Assembly: GCA_009774145.1 (NCBI GenBank)
Contig: VSND01000081.1
Span: forward strand, 1 to 18,678
Reading direction: 5' to 3'
Source of the DNA: Lachnospiraceae bacterium
Lineage (GTDB): Bacteria > Bacillota > Clostridia > Lachnospirales > Lachnospiraceae
DNA length: 18,678 nt
Shown in pieces: positions 5,933-13,763 of the stretch. The translations under genes were made by a program, and so were the position numbers. The notes beneath the pieces are model-generated. The model made no database searches. It worked only from the letters and a program-made list of their open reading frames with translations, and had not been told where the DNA came from. Each line of letters opens with the position of its first letter. The first letter of the stretch is position 1.

Positions 5933-8500
5933 TTACTGCCGCAGCCGCTCAATGATGCTGGCCCTGGCGATTTGGCGGTACAGCAGCGCCGGTATCGCCA
6001 CAGTCAGGAGGATGAGGAACGGATAGATCACCAGCATGGGCCACATAACAAAGCGATAGGTGAAAAACCAAATCCCACCGGAAATTCCCCGCACGACTAT
6101 TACAGAAAACAGAACGTCGAGAACAGCGGATGCGATGATCGTTCCCACCGCATAATACAGTCCCTCAAAGGAGAGCATATGCTTTAACTGTTTCCCGGTC
6201 ATGCCAATGCTTTGCAGCATGGCAAATTCTTTTTTACGGGTAATAACGCTTGTCAAAACGGAGTTGACAAAATTTGCGATACCAATAATCCCGATGATGA
6301 TGCTCAACGCCCCGCCGATGGTGATGATCAGGGAAGTCAGGTCATCAAAGGAGCTGACATAGGTTTCCCTGGATTCAAAATCCATACTCGGCTCCACGCT
6401 GTCGATATAGCGGTTCAAAAACTCTGCCATTTCAGCTTCTGTCCCCTCCTTCACATCAAAGGAGAAGTTGACCAGGTGGGGGTTATCGCACAGCGGCAGG
6501 AAGATTTCTGTCGGGAGATAGAACCGAGACTCGCCTGTGTTGCGGGTGGTGGCCGTGTTCTCGTTGGCCCGGACTTTTGCCATGATGATAAAGTCATAGC
6601 TGTCCGTAATGGTGGTGGAAAGTTCCTCCGCTTTCAGATGGTTGATCCGTACTGTGTCGCCCACGCTGATATTTGGATTATCTATGATGGTTCCATCATC
6701 ATTACACTCCACACTCAGCAGGATATACTTTCCTGATCTCAGCTTTTCCAGGTCAATGGTTCCCTCTACGGCCTCCATGCCATTTAACAGAAAATCGTCC
6801 GCGCCATACAGTCTTACAAAAGGATTTCCGTTCAGGTCTTTGTTATAGCTGAAAAAAGCATTGTGTTCCGTTGAAAACGGTTCTTCCAGCATCCAGGAGG
6901 AATAGAGCCTGCCGCCGTCCTCAAAACTGCTGCTTTGTCTGACGGCCTCAATGAAGGTATCGGACAGATCATGTTCGCTTTTTTCAACCTGGTATTGGAA
7001 AAACTCTGCGTTGGAAATCACAAAGTCCGTATCCATAAATTTTGCAATATACTTGTCAATATCAAAGCCGCCGGACAGGGTGAATACCGTGTTGAACAGC
7101 ACCAAACTCAATGTCATGGACACAATCACCAGCACAGTACGCTTGCGGTTGCGCCCCAGGTTTGCCAGCGCCATAAAGTGGAGCTTCGCGCCGTGGGTTG
7201 ATTTTTTGTCCTTGGCCCTGCGCGTTCCAAACGCTGCCGTATCATTTTCCGTGTAGCGGATGGCCTCGATTGCCGAAACCGTACCGGCAATCTTCGCGGG
7301 CTTGCGGACGCTGACAAAGACGGTAAAAAGGGCGAAAGCAGCGGAACCAATGAAAATCAGAGGATTTACCGTTACTTTGATACCGGCGTCTGCGGTATAA
7401 CTGGTTCCGTTCATCAGAAAAGGAACCAGGGCCCGGCCAATGAAAAAGCCTGCCAGCAGACCGATGGGAATACCAATCAGGGACAGCCGAAGCGCCTGCC
7501 GCTTGATCAGCCGCTTGATCTGCCGCTTTGTTGTCCCCAGTGTTTTTAACTGTCCATAGGACTGAATATCCTGAATGACGGAAATCTGGAAGATGTTGTA
7601 GATAATCAGGTATCCGGTTACGACAATCAGCAGGGCACCAGCGATGCCGGAAATCAGCAGGGCGGGATTGTCCGTTAACGAGCCGCTTTGATAGGCCGGA
7701 CTGACACGGGCGATCACATAATTGCCGTCCTTCTTGCTGCCGCCCATTGTGTCGCAGGTATAGCCGGTTTCGGAAAGAAGCTGGTGGAGCTGGGCTTCTA
7801 TGTCGCCGTTCCCTCTGAACATCACATAGGCGGAGACAACGCCGGAATAATCATTGTCCACGGGATAGGTATAGGTCAAAATGTCCGAATGGGCGTCCAC
7901 AAAGGCTTTCGACACGACCAGCCTCCCGATGTTGCTCAAGCTGTCAGTTTCCCAAAAGCCGCAGAGGATAAAATCGGTGGTGTACTCAGTCCCCTTAATG
8001 TCATAGGTCAGTGAAACGGTTTCCCCGATCCGCGCCGGTACGCCCAGGGCATCCAGTGTTTTTGTGTCCGCAATGATTTCGTCTGCCCCTTCGGGCCGAT
8101 GGCCTGTCGTGGGGGTATAACGGGCAAACTCTAATGCGGTATCATCCATGTACCACAGATCAGACCGCCAGCGTTCCAGCCCCGGATTTTTCAGGCGGTA
8201 GGAAACTGCCTTTGTATAGGCGATGCGGTCAATCCGGGAACTTCCTGCCACATCGTCATATACTTCATCGCTGATATAGTTTAAGACCGCCTGACCATCG
8301 CCGCCCGCTTTACGGATATTCTGATCGTGAACGGTGTCCATCAGTCCGGAGCCAAGGGTGAAGATGGTAGTAAAAAGTATGGTGGTCAGAACGATTGCGA
8401 TGATCGCAATGATATTCCTGCTTTTGCTGGCCTTGAAATAGCGCCCTGACAACTTTTTAATCACCGCGCCGTTGTTATTGCCAAATAAAATGTCATTCAT
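5933..8500 (-). CDS. ABC transporter permease, tandem MacB/FtsX type (855 aa)
   Basis: ATG 8500 is chosen because AAGGGGGTG lies 5-13 nt upstream and MNDILFGNNNG begins a typical N-terminus; an upstream extension would overlap the ATPase. Layout: helix 1 near 27-50, an extracellular domain to ~275, three helices near 280-410 (first FtsX domain, with QSYGQLKTLGTTKRQIKRLI as the cytoplasmic coupling segment), then helix 5 near 458-478, a second extracellular domain to ~720, and a second FtsX domain with three helices to the end (coupling segment KKEFAMLQSIGMTGKQLKHM). That makes eight helices in two 1+3 units. Such type VII ABC proteins do mechanotransmission or peptide export and resistance rather than solute uptake. 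The ATPase is 13 nt upstream and a two-component pair lies further up, so antimicrobial-peptide sensing or resistance is likely; substrate unknown. Confidence 0.9.
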   Translation of the reverse strand: MNDILFGNNNGAVIKKLSGRYFKASKSRNIIAIIAIVLTTILFTTIFTLGSGLMDTVHDQNIRKAGGDGQAVLNYISDEVYDDVAGSSRIDRIAYTKAVSYRLKNPGLERWRSDLWYMDDTALEFARYTPTTGHRPEGADEIIADTKTLDALGVPARIGETVSLTYDIKGTEYTTDFILCGFWETDSLSNIGRLVVSKAFVDAHSDILTYTYPVDNDYSGVVSAYVMFRGNGDIEAQLHQLLSETGYTCDTMGGSKKDGNYVIARVSPAYQSGSLTDNPALLISGIAGALLIVVTGYLIIYNIFQISVIQDIQSYGQLKTLGTTKRQIKRLIKRQALRLSLIGIPIGLLAGFFIGRALVPFLMNGTSYTADAGIKVTVNPLIFIGSAAFALFTVFVSVRKPAKIAGTVSAIEAIRYTENDTAAFGTRRAKDKKSTHGAKLHFMALANLGRNRKRTVLVIVSMTLSLVLFNTVFTLSGGFDIDKYIAKFMDTDFVISNAEFFQYQVEKSEHDLSDTFIEAVRQSSSFEDGGRLYSSWMLEEPFSTEHNAFFSYNKDLNGNPFVRLYGADDFLLNGMEAVEGTIDLEKLRSGKYILLSVECNDDGTIIDNPNISVGDTVRINHLKAEELSTTITDSYDFIIMAKVRANENTATTRNTGESRFYLPTEIFLPLCDNPHLVNFSFDVKEGTEAEMAEFLNRYIDSVEPSMDFESRETYVSSFDDLTSLIITIGGALSIIIGIIGIANFVNSVLTSVITRKKEFAMLQSIGMTGKQLKHMLSFEGLYYAVGTIIASAVLDVLFSVIVVRGISGGIWFFTYRFVMWPMLVIYPFLILLTVAIPALLYRQIARASIIERLRQ

Positions 8501-8513
8501 CGTCAGCACCCCC

Positions 8514-9179
8514 TTACTCAAAAATCCTGCCGTCTTCAATTCGGATAATGCGGTCGGCAAGCTGGGCGATCTCGTTGTTGTGGGTTATCATCACCAGCGT
8601 TTGATGGAACTTGCTGCTGGTTGCTTTCAAAAGCCCCAGTACATCGCCGCTCGTCCGGCTGTCCAGATTGCCGGTCGGCTCGTCAGCCAGAACAATGGCG
8701 GGCTTGGAAATGAGGGCGCGGGCGATGGCGACGCGCTGCTGCTGTCCGCCGGACAGGTTGTTGGGCATATTGTTCAGCCTGTCTTCCAGGGCCAGGAGGC
8801 GCACGACTTCGTCCATGAATTTTTTGTCTACGGTATCGCCGTCCAGCTCTACGGGCAGGACGATGTTTTCGTAGACATTCAGAACAGGGACGAGATTGTA
8901 GTTCTGGAAGATAAAGCCGATGCTGCGCCGGCGGAAGATGGTAAGCTGCTCGTCGTTCAGCTCGGCCAGTTCTTTTCCCTTGATCTGAACGCTGCCGGAG
9001 GTGGGCACGTCCAGACCGCCCATCATGTTCAGCAGAGTGGACTTGCCGCTGCCGGAGGTTCCAACGATGGCGACAAATTCCCCCTGCTCGATGGAAAGAG
9101 TCACGCCGTCCAGCGCCTTTGTGAGATTTGGCTCTGCGCCGTAGTATTTTTTGAGGTCCGTTGTTTGTAAAATGCTCAT
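8514..9179 (-). CDS. ABC transporter ATPase (MacB/LolD/BceA family)
   Basis: A 221-residue nucleotide-binding protein with all motifs: Walker A GTSGSGKST at 40-48, Q-loop FQNYNLVP, signature LSGGQQQRVAIARAL, Walker B VLADEPTGNLD and H-loop MITHNNE. The LSGGQQQRVAIARAL/EPTGNLD combination is typical of the MacB/BceA group that drives FtsX-fold permeases. The start at 9179 gives MSILQTTDLKKYYG; AAAGG lies 12 nt before it. Another in-frame ATG at 9191 is possible, but its GAAAGG would be too close. It is followed by the permease after 13 nt. Its own promoter carries the response-regulator-like box at 9221-9241. Confidence 0.92.
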   Translation of the reverse strand: MSILQTTDLKKYYGAEPNLTKALDGVTLSIEQGEFVAIVGTSGSGKSTLLNMMGGLDVPTSGSVQIKGKELAELNDEQLTIFRRRSIGFIFQNYNLVPVLNVYENIVLPVELDGDTVDKKFMDEVVRLLALEDRLNNMPNNLSGGQQQRVAIARALISKPAIVLADEPTGNLDSRTSGDVLGLLKATSSKFHQTLVMITHNNEIAQLADRIIRIEDGRIFE

Positions 9180-9209
9180 GGTAAGCGCCATCCTTTCTTT
9201 GATGCCGCT

Positions 9210-9241
9210 ATCATAACAGCCAATTCTCACAGAAATGTCAC
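9210..9241 (-). promoter_or_regulatory. Response-regulator-type promoter (box B) of the ABC operon
   Basis: On the minus strand, from 9241 down, GTGACATTTCTGTGAGAATTG holds two direct GTGA-type half-sites 11 bp apart. It is followed by TATGAT at 9215-9210 as a -10, and no good -35 is present. Direct repeats one helical turn apart in place of the -35 are typical of OmpR-family activators. The element is 28/33 identical to the one at 10898-10930 with identical offset to the -10, so both are probably driven by the OmpR-type regulator encoded at 11983-12666. Confidence 0.65.
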
Positions 9242-9262
9242 GGACCGCTGGCTTTTTACCCC

Positions 9263-9290
9263 TGAAATGTCACAAGTCTGTGACATTTCA
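9263..9290. repeat. Perfect 11-bp inverted repeat built from the same half-site
   Basis: Arms TGAAATGTCAC (9263-9273) and GTGACATTTCA (9280-9290) are exact reverse complements around a 6-bp centre. Each arm contains GTGACATTTC, the same ten bases as the first half-site of box B 22 bp away. No T-run follows on either strand, so an upstream binding site for the same regulator is more likely than a terminator. Confidence 0.6.
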
Positions 9291-9334
9291 AAAGTTGCTC
9301 TTTTGCTGTATAACTTCCACACAAGCTGAAATGA

Positions 9335-9829
9335 TTAAAGACAATATCCCCAGTCAATTCCCGGATAACGCATTCCAGTTCTGATGAAATACTCAATGGC
9401 TTTCACACCGGCATCCATATCCGTGATGGCCTGACATTTTGGAACGGGGATTTGACCGTCATAGTCAATGGGGCTATATACATTTTCATCTCTCAAATCA
9501 ACTTCTTCCAGATGGGCCACGGTGTCAGCAAACTCCGAATTGTAGCAAAAATAGGTCTCTGTCTCGTTATGGTCATAGCAAAGAGACAGCCAATCTCCAT
9601 CTGATACTACTTCCAGGCAGCCACAGTGTCCTTCTCCGTCAGGGTCCAGATACAAAATGATTTCGATCCCTTCAGGTACCTCGTGTAATATCTTAGAGAT
9701 CAAGTCCGGCGTAATTTCATCTTCCTCGTATTGTTCACCATTGGAATTGTCTTCAATGTACTTTACAGCCACTGCGTTAGGGTCATAGGATGGAATAATA
9801 TCTGATTTTGGAATGATTTCAAATTTCAT
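9335..9829 (-). CDS. Imm1-like immunity protein
   Basis: A 164-residue acidic protein without signal or membrane segments. ATG 9829 is supported by AAGGAG 9 nt upstream. Its layout fits the Imm1 family of polymorphic-toxin immunity proteins (small cytosolic alpha/beta proteins): alternating strands in the middle (GIEIILYLDPDGEGH, then GDWLSLCYD) and a C-terminal signature in which residues after PVPKCQAITDMDAGVKAIEYF continue as IRTGMRYPGIDW, i.e. an Ala-rich helix, a Phe, then T/S-G-x-R-P-x-x-x-W. Family membership is judged by eye and is moderately sure. It lies 41 nt after the LRR-like gene in the same operon, and no toxin gene is nearby, so it would be an orphan immunity gene. The target toxin is unknown. 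Confidence 0.6.
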   Translation of the reverse strand: MKFEIIPKSDIIPSYDPNAVAVKYIEDNSNGEQYEEDEITPDLISKILHEVPEGIEIILYLDPDGEGHCGCLEVVSDGDWLSLCYDHNETETYFCYNSEFADTVAHLEEVDLRDENVYSPIDYDGQIPVPKCQAITDMDAGVKAIEYFIRTGMRYPGIDWGYCL

Positions 9830-9870
9830 AAGTTTTCTCCTTTTATGAATCCATGCGCTGTCTGTCCAAG

Positions 9871-10785
9871 TTACAGCCCACAGAATGACCAGTGCCCCTC
9901 CCGGCAGCACTGGGCGTTATCAATCATCCATTTGCCGTCAATCAGACGCATGAAATAACGATAATAGAAAATTCCCTGCTCTGCATAAAGCCAAAATTTG
10001 CTTTTTGTGACCCGCTCGCCGGCAACCAGATGATGACCTGTATAAGTCCCGTCTCTTTCCCAGCAAAGATGGACAGGACGCCAGCCAGGGCGGGGAGCTA
10101 GGCTCACCTGTCTGGCAAACAGCGCATCAATATCCGCCTGGCTGCCGTAACCATTTTGTTCTGCCATCCGCTCCCAGCGGTTCATGCCGTCAAAGAATTC
10201 CAGCAGCGCATGGACAGGAGCCTGTAGTTCGGGACTGTCCAGTGAGATCCTGTTTTTCATGATTTTGTAGGTACGGGCATCCTCATAAGCCTTGCGCTCC
10301 GCCTCTGTAAACAGCCCTGCCAGCCCCTCTTCATCCTGCATATCGCCATCGCTGACCCGCAGCTTATCCCTCCAGGAAATTGCCAGCAGTCCCTCAGCGG
10401 TGACCTGATGACAGGCAGCTATGTGAATATGCTTCAGTTTTTTAATCTGTGCAGCTTGGGCCAGTCCCTCATCATCCAGGGCAGTCCGCTGCAAAAACAA
10501 ATCTTTGAGCGGAAGGTCTTTTAACAGCTCCAACCCATGCCCGGCAATCTGTCTGCCCCGCAGCAGAGCCAGCATGTTCAGCTTGGGAATCCGTGCCAAA
10601 ATGGAAAAGCACCCATCCCCAAACGGGGCATCATCCAGGGAGACCTGCTGAAGCTTCGGGCATTGCCTGACAGCCTCCTCAAGGGTCTCCAAATTCAGCG
10701 GCGCTTCTACTCGTTTCGTTCCGTTGCAGAGGTAGGCACTGTCCTGATATTCCAGCATATAAGTATTTGGGGCAAATTCCAGCAT
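9871..10785 (-). CDS. LRR-like protein with a C-terminal aromatic-rich domain
   Basis: A 304-residue cytosolic protein. ATG 10785 has AAGGAGAG about 8 nt upstream. Residues ~28-150 form leucine-rich, ribonuclease-inhibitor-like repeats: CPKLQQVSLDDAPFGDGCFS, IPKLNMLALLRG, LPLKDLFLQRTALDDEGLAQ, IKKLKHIHIAACHQVTAEGL. A linker helix region follows, then from ~195 a separate domain ending in FWLYAEQGIFYYRYFMRLID and GKWMIDNAQCCREGHW, which loosely resembles NTF2-like folds. LRR modules bind proteins; paired with an Imm1-like gene, a role in toxin neutralisation or sensing is plausible but inferred. It is transcribed from the box-A promoter and followed by the Imm1-like gene. Confidence 0.75.
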   Translation of the reverse strand: MLEFAPNTYMLEYQDSAYLCNGTKRVEAPLNLETLEEAVRQCPKLQQVSLDDAPFGDGCFSILARIPKLNMLALLRGRQIAGHGLELLKDLPLKDLFLQRTALDDEGLAQAAQIKKLKHIHIAACHQVTAEGLLAISWRDKLRVSDGDMQDEEGLAGLFTEAERKAYEDARTYKIMKNRISLDSPELQAPVHALLEFFDGMNRWERMAEQNGYGSQADIDALFARQVSLAPRPGWRPVHLCWERDGTYTGHHLVAGERVTKSKFWLYAEQGIFYYRYFMRLIDGKWMIDNAQCCREGHWSFCGL

Positions 10786-10898
10786 GATTTTTTCTCTCCT
10801 TCCATGCTACTTCCTGGTATCTTCCAGAAATGCGTTATGAAAACCTCCAGAAAATATAATTTTTCCCACTTGCTTTATGAAAGTGGAGTGATTGTATT

Positions 10899-10930
10899 AT
10901 TATAACGGTCAATTGTCACAGGAATGTCAC
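10899..10930 (-). promoter_or_regulatory. Response-regulator-type promoter (box A) of the LRR/Imm1 unit
   Basis: On the minus strand, from 10930 down, GTGACATTCCTGTGACAATTG contains direct repeats of GTGACA 11 bp apart. It is followed by a consensus -10 TATAAT at 10904-10899 and no recognisable -35. The kinase gene ends only 25 bp upstream (TAA 10957-10955). Sequence and geometry match box B in front of the ABC operon, which argues for control by the same OmpR-type regulator. The leader to the LRR-like ATG is about 105 nt. Confidence 0.7.
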
Positions 10931-10954
10931 AAGCCGCGGGTTTTCTTGAAAATA

Positions 10955-11986
10955 TTATCCATGCGGCAGAAACACGGAAAATGTGGAGCCGCTGCCTGGT
11001 GCCGAAGTCACCTGGATATATCCTCCCTGCATGGTGACAATCTCCCGGGCAAGATACAGTCCGATACCGATGCCCTCCACATCGTGGACTTCTTCCTCAC
11101 GGTAGAAGCGTTTGAAGATCAGCCCCTGCCTGCTCTCTGCGATTCCTTTTCCGCTGTCAGATACGTCGATTTTCACATAGAACTCCCAGCTTTGAACGGA
11201 CACCCGAATAGTGCCGCCCGCTGGCGTGTACTTCACCGCATTGTCTAAAATATTAAACAGAGCTTCACTCGTCCATTTTCTGTCGTGGGCCAGCACTATA
11301 TCTGTTGGACAATCCACGCTGACATGAATCTGTTTCCTTTCCGCGTTCAGCAGGATACCGCCCAGCGCCGCCGCCAGGGTGTCATAAAGCGGCTGTATCC
11401 TTCTGTCCAGTGAAATGACGCCGGTTTCCAGGCGGGAGGTCTTTATCATGGCCTGCATGAGAAAATCCAGCTTTTCAAGCTGGCCGCTGGAAGCCTGCAA
11501 AAACTCCCTCTGCTTTTCCTCTGGCATAGGCTGTTCCAGCAAAGTGGCATTTACTATTTTCAGATTGCTGATGGGCGTTTTTACCTGATGGGATATGTCA
11601 GAGATCAATTCCTGCAAATCAGCCCGCTCCTTTGCTGCGCTCTCTCGATTTTCCCACATAACTTCATATAGACGGACAAGCCGGTGGTTGATTTTGTAAA
11701 ACAGATTTTCTTCCTCGCAGATCTGCGGCGGAGCAGAGGCCCCGTCCAGCATATGGTCTATGGTTTCGCATAGCCTGTCCGAAAACAATACCAGTTTCCG
11801 GCGCAGAAAAGCCACGAAAAGGGCGGCACAGGTGAATCCCAGCAGGGGAAACAGCAGGCACAGCCATACGATGACCGGATTACCGGCAAAGAGAAAAGCA
11901 GCAGTAACGGCCGCAGCGGAGATAAAACCTGAAAAGGCAGCCCCTGCCGCGCAGGCGCAGTTGATGGAAAGTTTGCTCCCATTCAC
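10955..11986 (-). CDS. Sensor histidine kinase, intramembrane-sensing type
   Basis: A 343-residue kinase that should autophosphorylate at H133 (ISDISHQVKTPISNLKIV) and pass phosphate to the co-encoded regulator. GTG 11986 is preferred because it overlaps the regulator's TGA (GTGA) and has GGGGGG 8 nt upstream; an in-frame GTG at 12007 is possible. Two membrane helices (about 10-34 and 38-61) are joined by only two or three residues, so there is no extracellular sensor. This is the layout of BceS-type kinases that take their signal from a partner ABC transporter. Downstream are the N box EALFNILDNAVKYTP, G1 DSGKGIA, F box FKRFYREE and G2 GIGIGLYLAREIV, all intact. The promoter box for the next unit starts 25 bp after the stop. 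Substrate sensing through the nearby ABC proteins is inferred. Confidence 0.9.
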   Translation of the reverse strand: MNGSKLSINCACAAGAAFSGFISAAAVTAAFLFAGNPVIVWLCLLFPLLGFTCAALFVAFLRRKLVLFSDRLCETIDHMLDGASAPPQICEEENLFYKINHRLVRLYEVMWENRESAAKERADLQELISDISHQVKTPISNLKIVNATLLEQPMPEEKQREFLQASSGQLEKLDFLMQAMIKTSRLETGVISLDRRIQPLYDTLAAALGGILLNAERKQIHVSVDCPTDIVLAHDRKWTSEALFNILDNAVKYTPAGGTIRVSVQSWEFYVKIDVSDSGKGIAESRQGLIFKRFYREEEVHDVEGIGIGLYLAREIVTMQGGYIQVTSAPGSGSTFSVFLPHG

Positions 11987-12666
11987 TTCTTTATCCCCCC
12001 GATCCACATATAGCCCATGCCATAGACGGTCTTGATATATTGCAGGCCGTCAGTTTCAATTTTTCCCCGAATGCGGCTGATCGTTACGGTCAGGGCGTGT
12101 TCGTCCACAAAGTTTTCATCTGCATCCCACAGCTTTTCAAGAAGCACCTGTCGGGTCAGAACGGTTTGCGGATTTCTTACCAGTATTTTTAGCAAACGGT
12201 ATTCCATGGGAGTGAAGATCACCGGCTTTCCCGCGAGGGTGGCAGTCAATTCCGAAAAATGGATGGACAGTGTACCGTCTGTGTAGCAATCACCGCCTGT
12301 CTGCCTTTGGATGCGGCTCAGCAAAGCGGAAACTTTTTTTCGGAATACGCTGACAGGAAACGGTTTTGTCACATAGTCGTCTGCTCCCAGCTCAAAACCG
12401 CGCAGCTGGTCGCTCTCCATATCGTTTGCGGTCAAAAAAATCACGGCGGTATCCGGACGGCGCTCTTTGATTTCTCTGCAGAAGTCAAATCCGTTTCCAT
12501 CAGGTAAATTGACGTCCAGCACAATCAGATCATAGTCCTGCGCTTCACAGAGGCTGACTGCTTCTGATTTTGTCATGGCAGCGTCCACTGTGTAGCCAGC
12601 CGCCGAAAGATTGTAGCAAAGGGTATTGTTTAAAAGACGGTCATCCTCAACGACTAAAAGTCTCAT
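11983..12666 (-). CDS. OmpR/PhoB-family response regulator
   Basis: A 227-residue regulator. ATG 12666 has AAGGAGA 8 nt upstream and starts the canonical MRLLVVEDD; frames further upstream are leader. The receiver domain (1-~118) has acidic pocket E7-D8-D9, phosphoacceptor D51 in LIVLDVNLPDGNGFD, the conserved T in AVIFLTA and the K in DDYVTKPF. The winged-helix DNA-binding domain (about 130-227) shows FTPMEYRLLKILVRNPQTVL, then VDEHALTVTISRIRGKIE and the wing YIKTVYGMGYMW. It is translationally coupled to the kinase by the GTGA overlap. Probable targets are the two GTGACA-repeat promoters downstream. Confidence 0.93.
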   Translation of the reverse strand: MRLLVVEDDRLLNNTLCYNLSAAGYTVDAAMTKSEAVSLCEAQDYDLIVLDVNLPDGNGFDFCREIKERRPDTAVIFLTANDMESDQLRGFELGADDYVTKPFPVSVFRKKVSALLSRIQRQTGGDCYTDGTLSIHFSELTATLAGKPVIFTPMEYRLLKILVRNPQTVLTRQVLLEKLWDADENFVDEHALTVTISRIRGKIETDGLQYIKTVYGMGYMWIGGIKK

Positions 12667-12792
12667 GGCTTTGTCTCCTTCAACTGGGGCGTATTGAAAA
12701 TTTATATGGAAATCCCCCAAATAAGCTGGAAGTTGAAAGTTGCGCTTCCATCTGAGTCCCTCCACTCCATAAGTAAAAATGGTTATGGACAA

Positions 12793-12821
12793 AGTATACC
12801 ACCAATGCAAGTGACCTTCAA
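12793..12821 (-). promoter_or_regulatory. Promoter of the response regulator/kinase operon
   Basis: On the minus strand, TTGAAG at 12821-12816 and TATACT at 12798-12793 are separated by 17 bp. The -10 is close to consensus and the -35 matches 4 of 6. Transcription would give a leader of about 120 nt before the ATG at 12666. The -35 lies inside one arm of the inverted repeat at 12814-12856. Confidence 0.55.
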
Positions 12822-12856
12822 CCTTCGGAATAACCTTATTGTGCCGGTTGAAAGGT
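12814..12856. repeat. Imperfect inverted repeat across the -35 of the regulator promoter
   Basis: ACCTTCAACC (12814-12823) and GGTTGAAAGGT (12846-12856) are complementary apart from one extra A, with 22 bp between them. It lies at and upstream of the -35 element, so a repressor or activator dyad is possible. The long spacer makes an RNA hairpin less likely. It does not contain the GTGACA repeat seen at the two downstream promoters. Confidence 0.35.
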
Positions 12857-12938
12857 GTGATTATACCGATTCTAAGGTGAGAGATCAGTGTTATCCTTGT
12901 ATCACTTACCAGGTCAGATTTTCTATTTTGCTGTGAAA

Positions 12939-13745
12939 ATGATTCCGTTTGGATTTTCCGGAGGCGGTGAGTATATACAGAGCAATGAAGATATCTTTTA
13001 TTCTGTATTCCACATCACATATGCAGAGCAGTTTGTCTGGAACTGCAGCCGCGGCCAGATAGCGCTTATTTTTGCGATTCCCATGACAATTCATGTCATG
13101 GTATGGTGCCAGGCAGTTGCAGCGGCTTTATCTCCATAATCTGTATTTTGGCAATTAAACATTTTGCGTCAGGCATCCATTGATAGGAATCAGGACGAAC
13201 GCATTGACTTCTATAAAAACAAAGTGGATAATGTAAAGGAAACAAGAGCCTTTTCTCGGCAGGCATCTTTTGTGGAACAGGTACCTTCGGAATCATGGAG
13301 GTATTTTATTCGGCGCCCTGCCAGAATCAGGCTCACAGGCAGTCTGCCGTCTATGTTCTGGATGATATTCATGGGCCTTATGCTGCTTACAGTAGCCGTT
13401 TTTGCTGCGGTCGGACGGTTCCGCGGAAAGACGGATCCGAAATTGCCTGCGCTGTTCTTACTGTATGCGGTCATGTTTGCCATCAACGCATATCAGTCGG
13501 ATGTGGGATATTACAGCGGCCTGCGGGAGCGGGTGAACATAGTGCTCTCCCGGTTTACCATAAGCCTGTATCTGAATGATATGAAGGGAGACGCGGGCGA
13601 AGTCCTCCTGTTTATCAAGCCGGCGGATATCAATATCGTCAAGATCCTGGCACTTGCTTTTGGTGCAGGAGAAATATGCCAGTATTATTCAGACCGGGAG
13701 GAAAGCAGCTTTACGGTGAGGACGGACCTTTGTCTTGCGGAGTAA
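12939..13745 (+). pseudogene. Decayed membrane-protein-like reading frame, family unknown
   Basis: One forward frame is open from ATG 12939 to TAA 13137-13139 and, in the same frame, again from 13140 to TAA 13743-13745. Neither part has a convincing ribosome binding site. The first part contains AEQFVWNCSRGQIALIFAIP; the second a charged stretch (RNQDERIDFYKNKVDNVKET), two likely membrane helices (FWMIFMGLMLLTVAVFAAVG and LPALFLLYAVMFAINAY) and a soluble tail. Same-frame continuation across a single stop suggests one former gene broken by a nonsense change, but no homologue is recognised, so chance open frames cannot be excluded. The second part is clearly less A+T-rich than the genes after it. 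Confidence 0.35.
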
Positions 13746-13763
13746 TAAATAGTGAAGGCGGAA

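Noticed and set aside
8472..9170. Plus-strand open frame of ~230 codons opposite the ABC ATPase
   Set aside because: It is a shadow of a gene with every ABC motif on the other strand; its translation is Val/Gly/Gln-rich without domain signals.
9263..9290. Palindrome as rho-independent terminator of the LRR/Imm1 operon
   Set aside because: No T-run follows on the minus strand, and the arms repeat the half-site of the adjacent promoter box, which fits a protein-binding site better.
12860..12888. Second promoter for the response regulator with -10 TATAAT at 12865-12860 (minus strand)
   Set aside because: The -10 is perfect, but no acceptable -35 lies 16-18 bp upstream and a better-placed promoter is found at 12793-12821.
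13081..13101. 8-bp inverted repeat CCATGACA / TGTCATGG around 5 bp
   Set aside because: It lies inside the decayed membrane-protein-like frame, away from any promoter, and has no T-run; probably chance.
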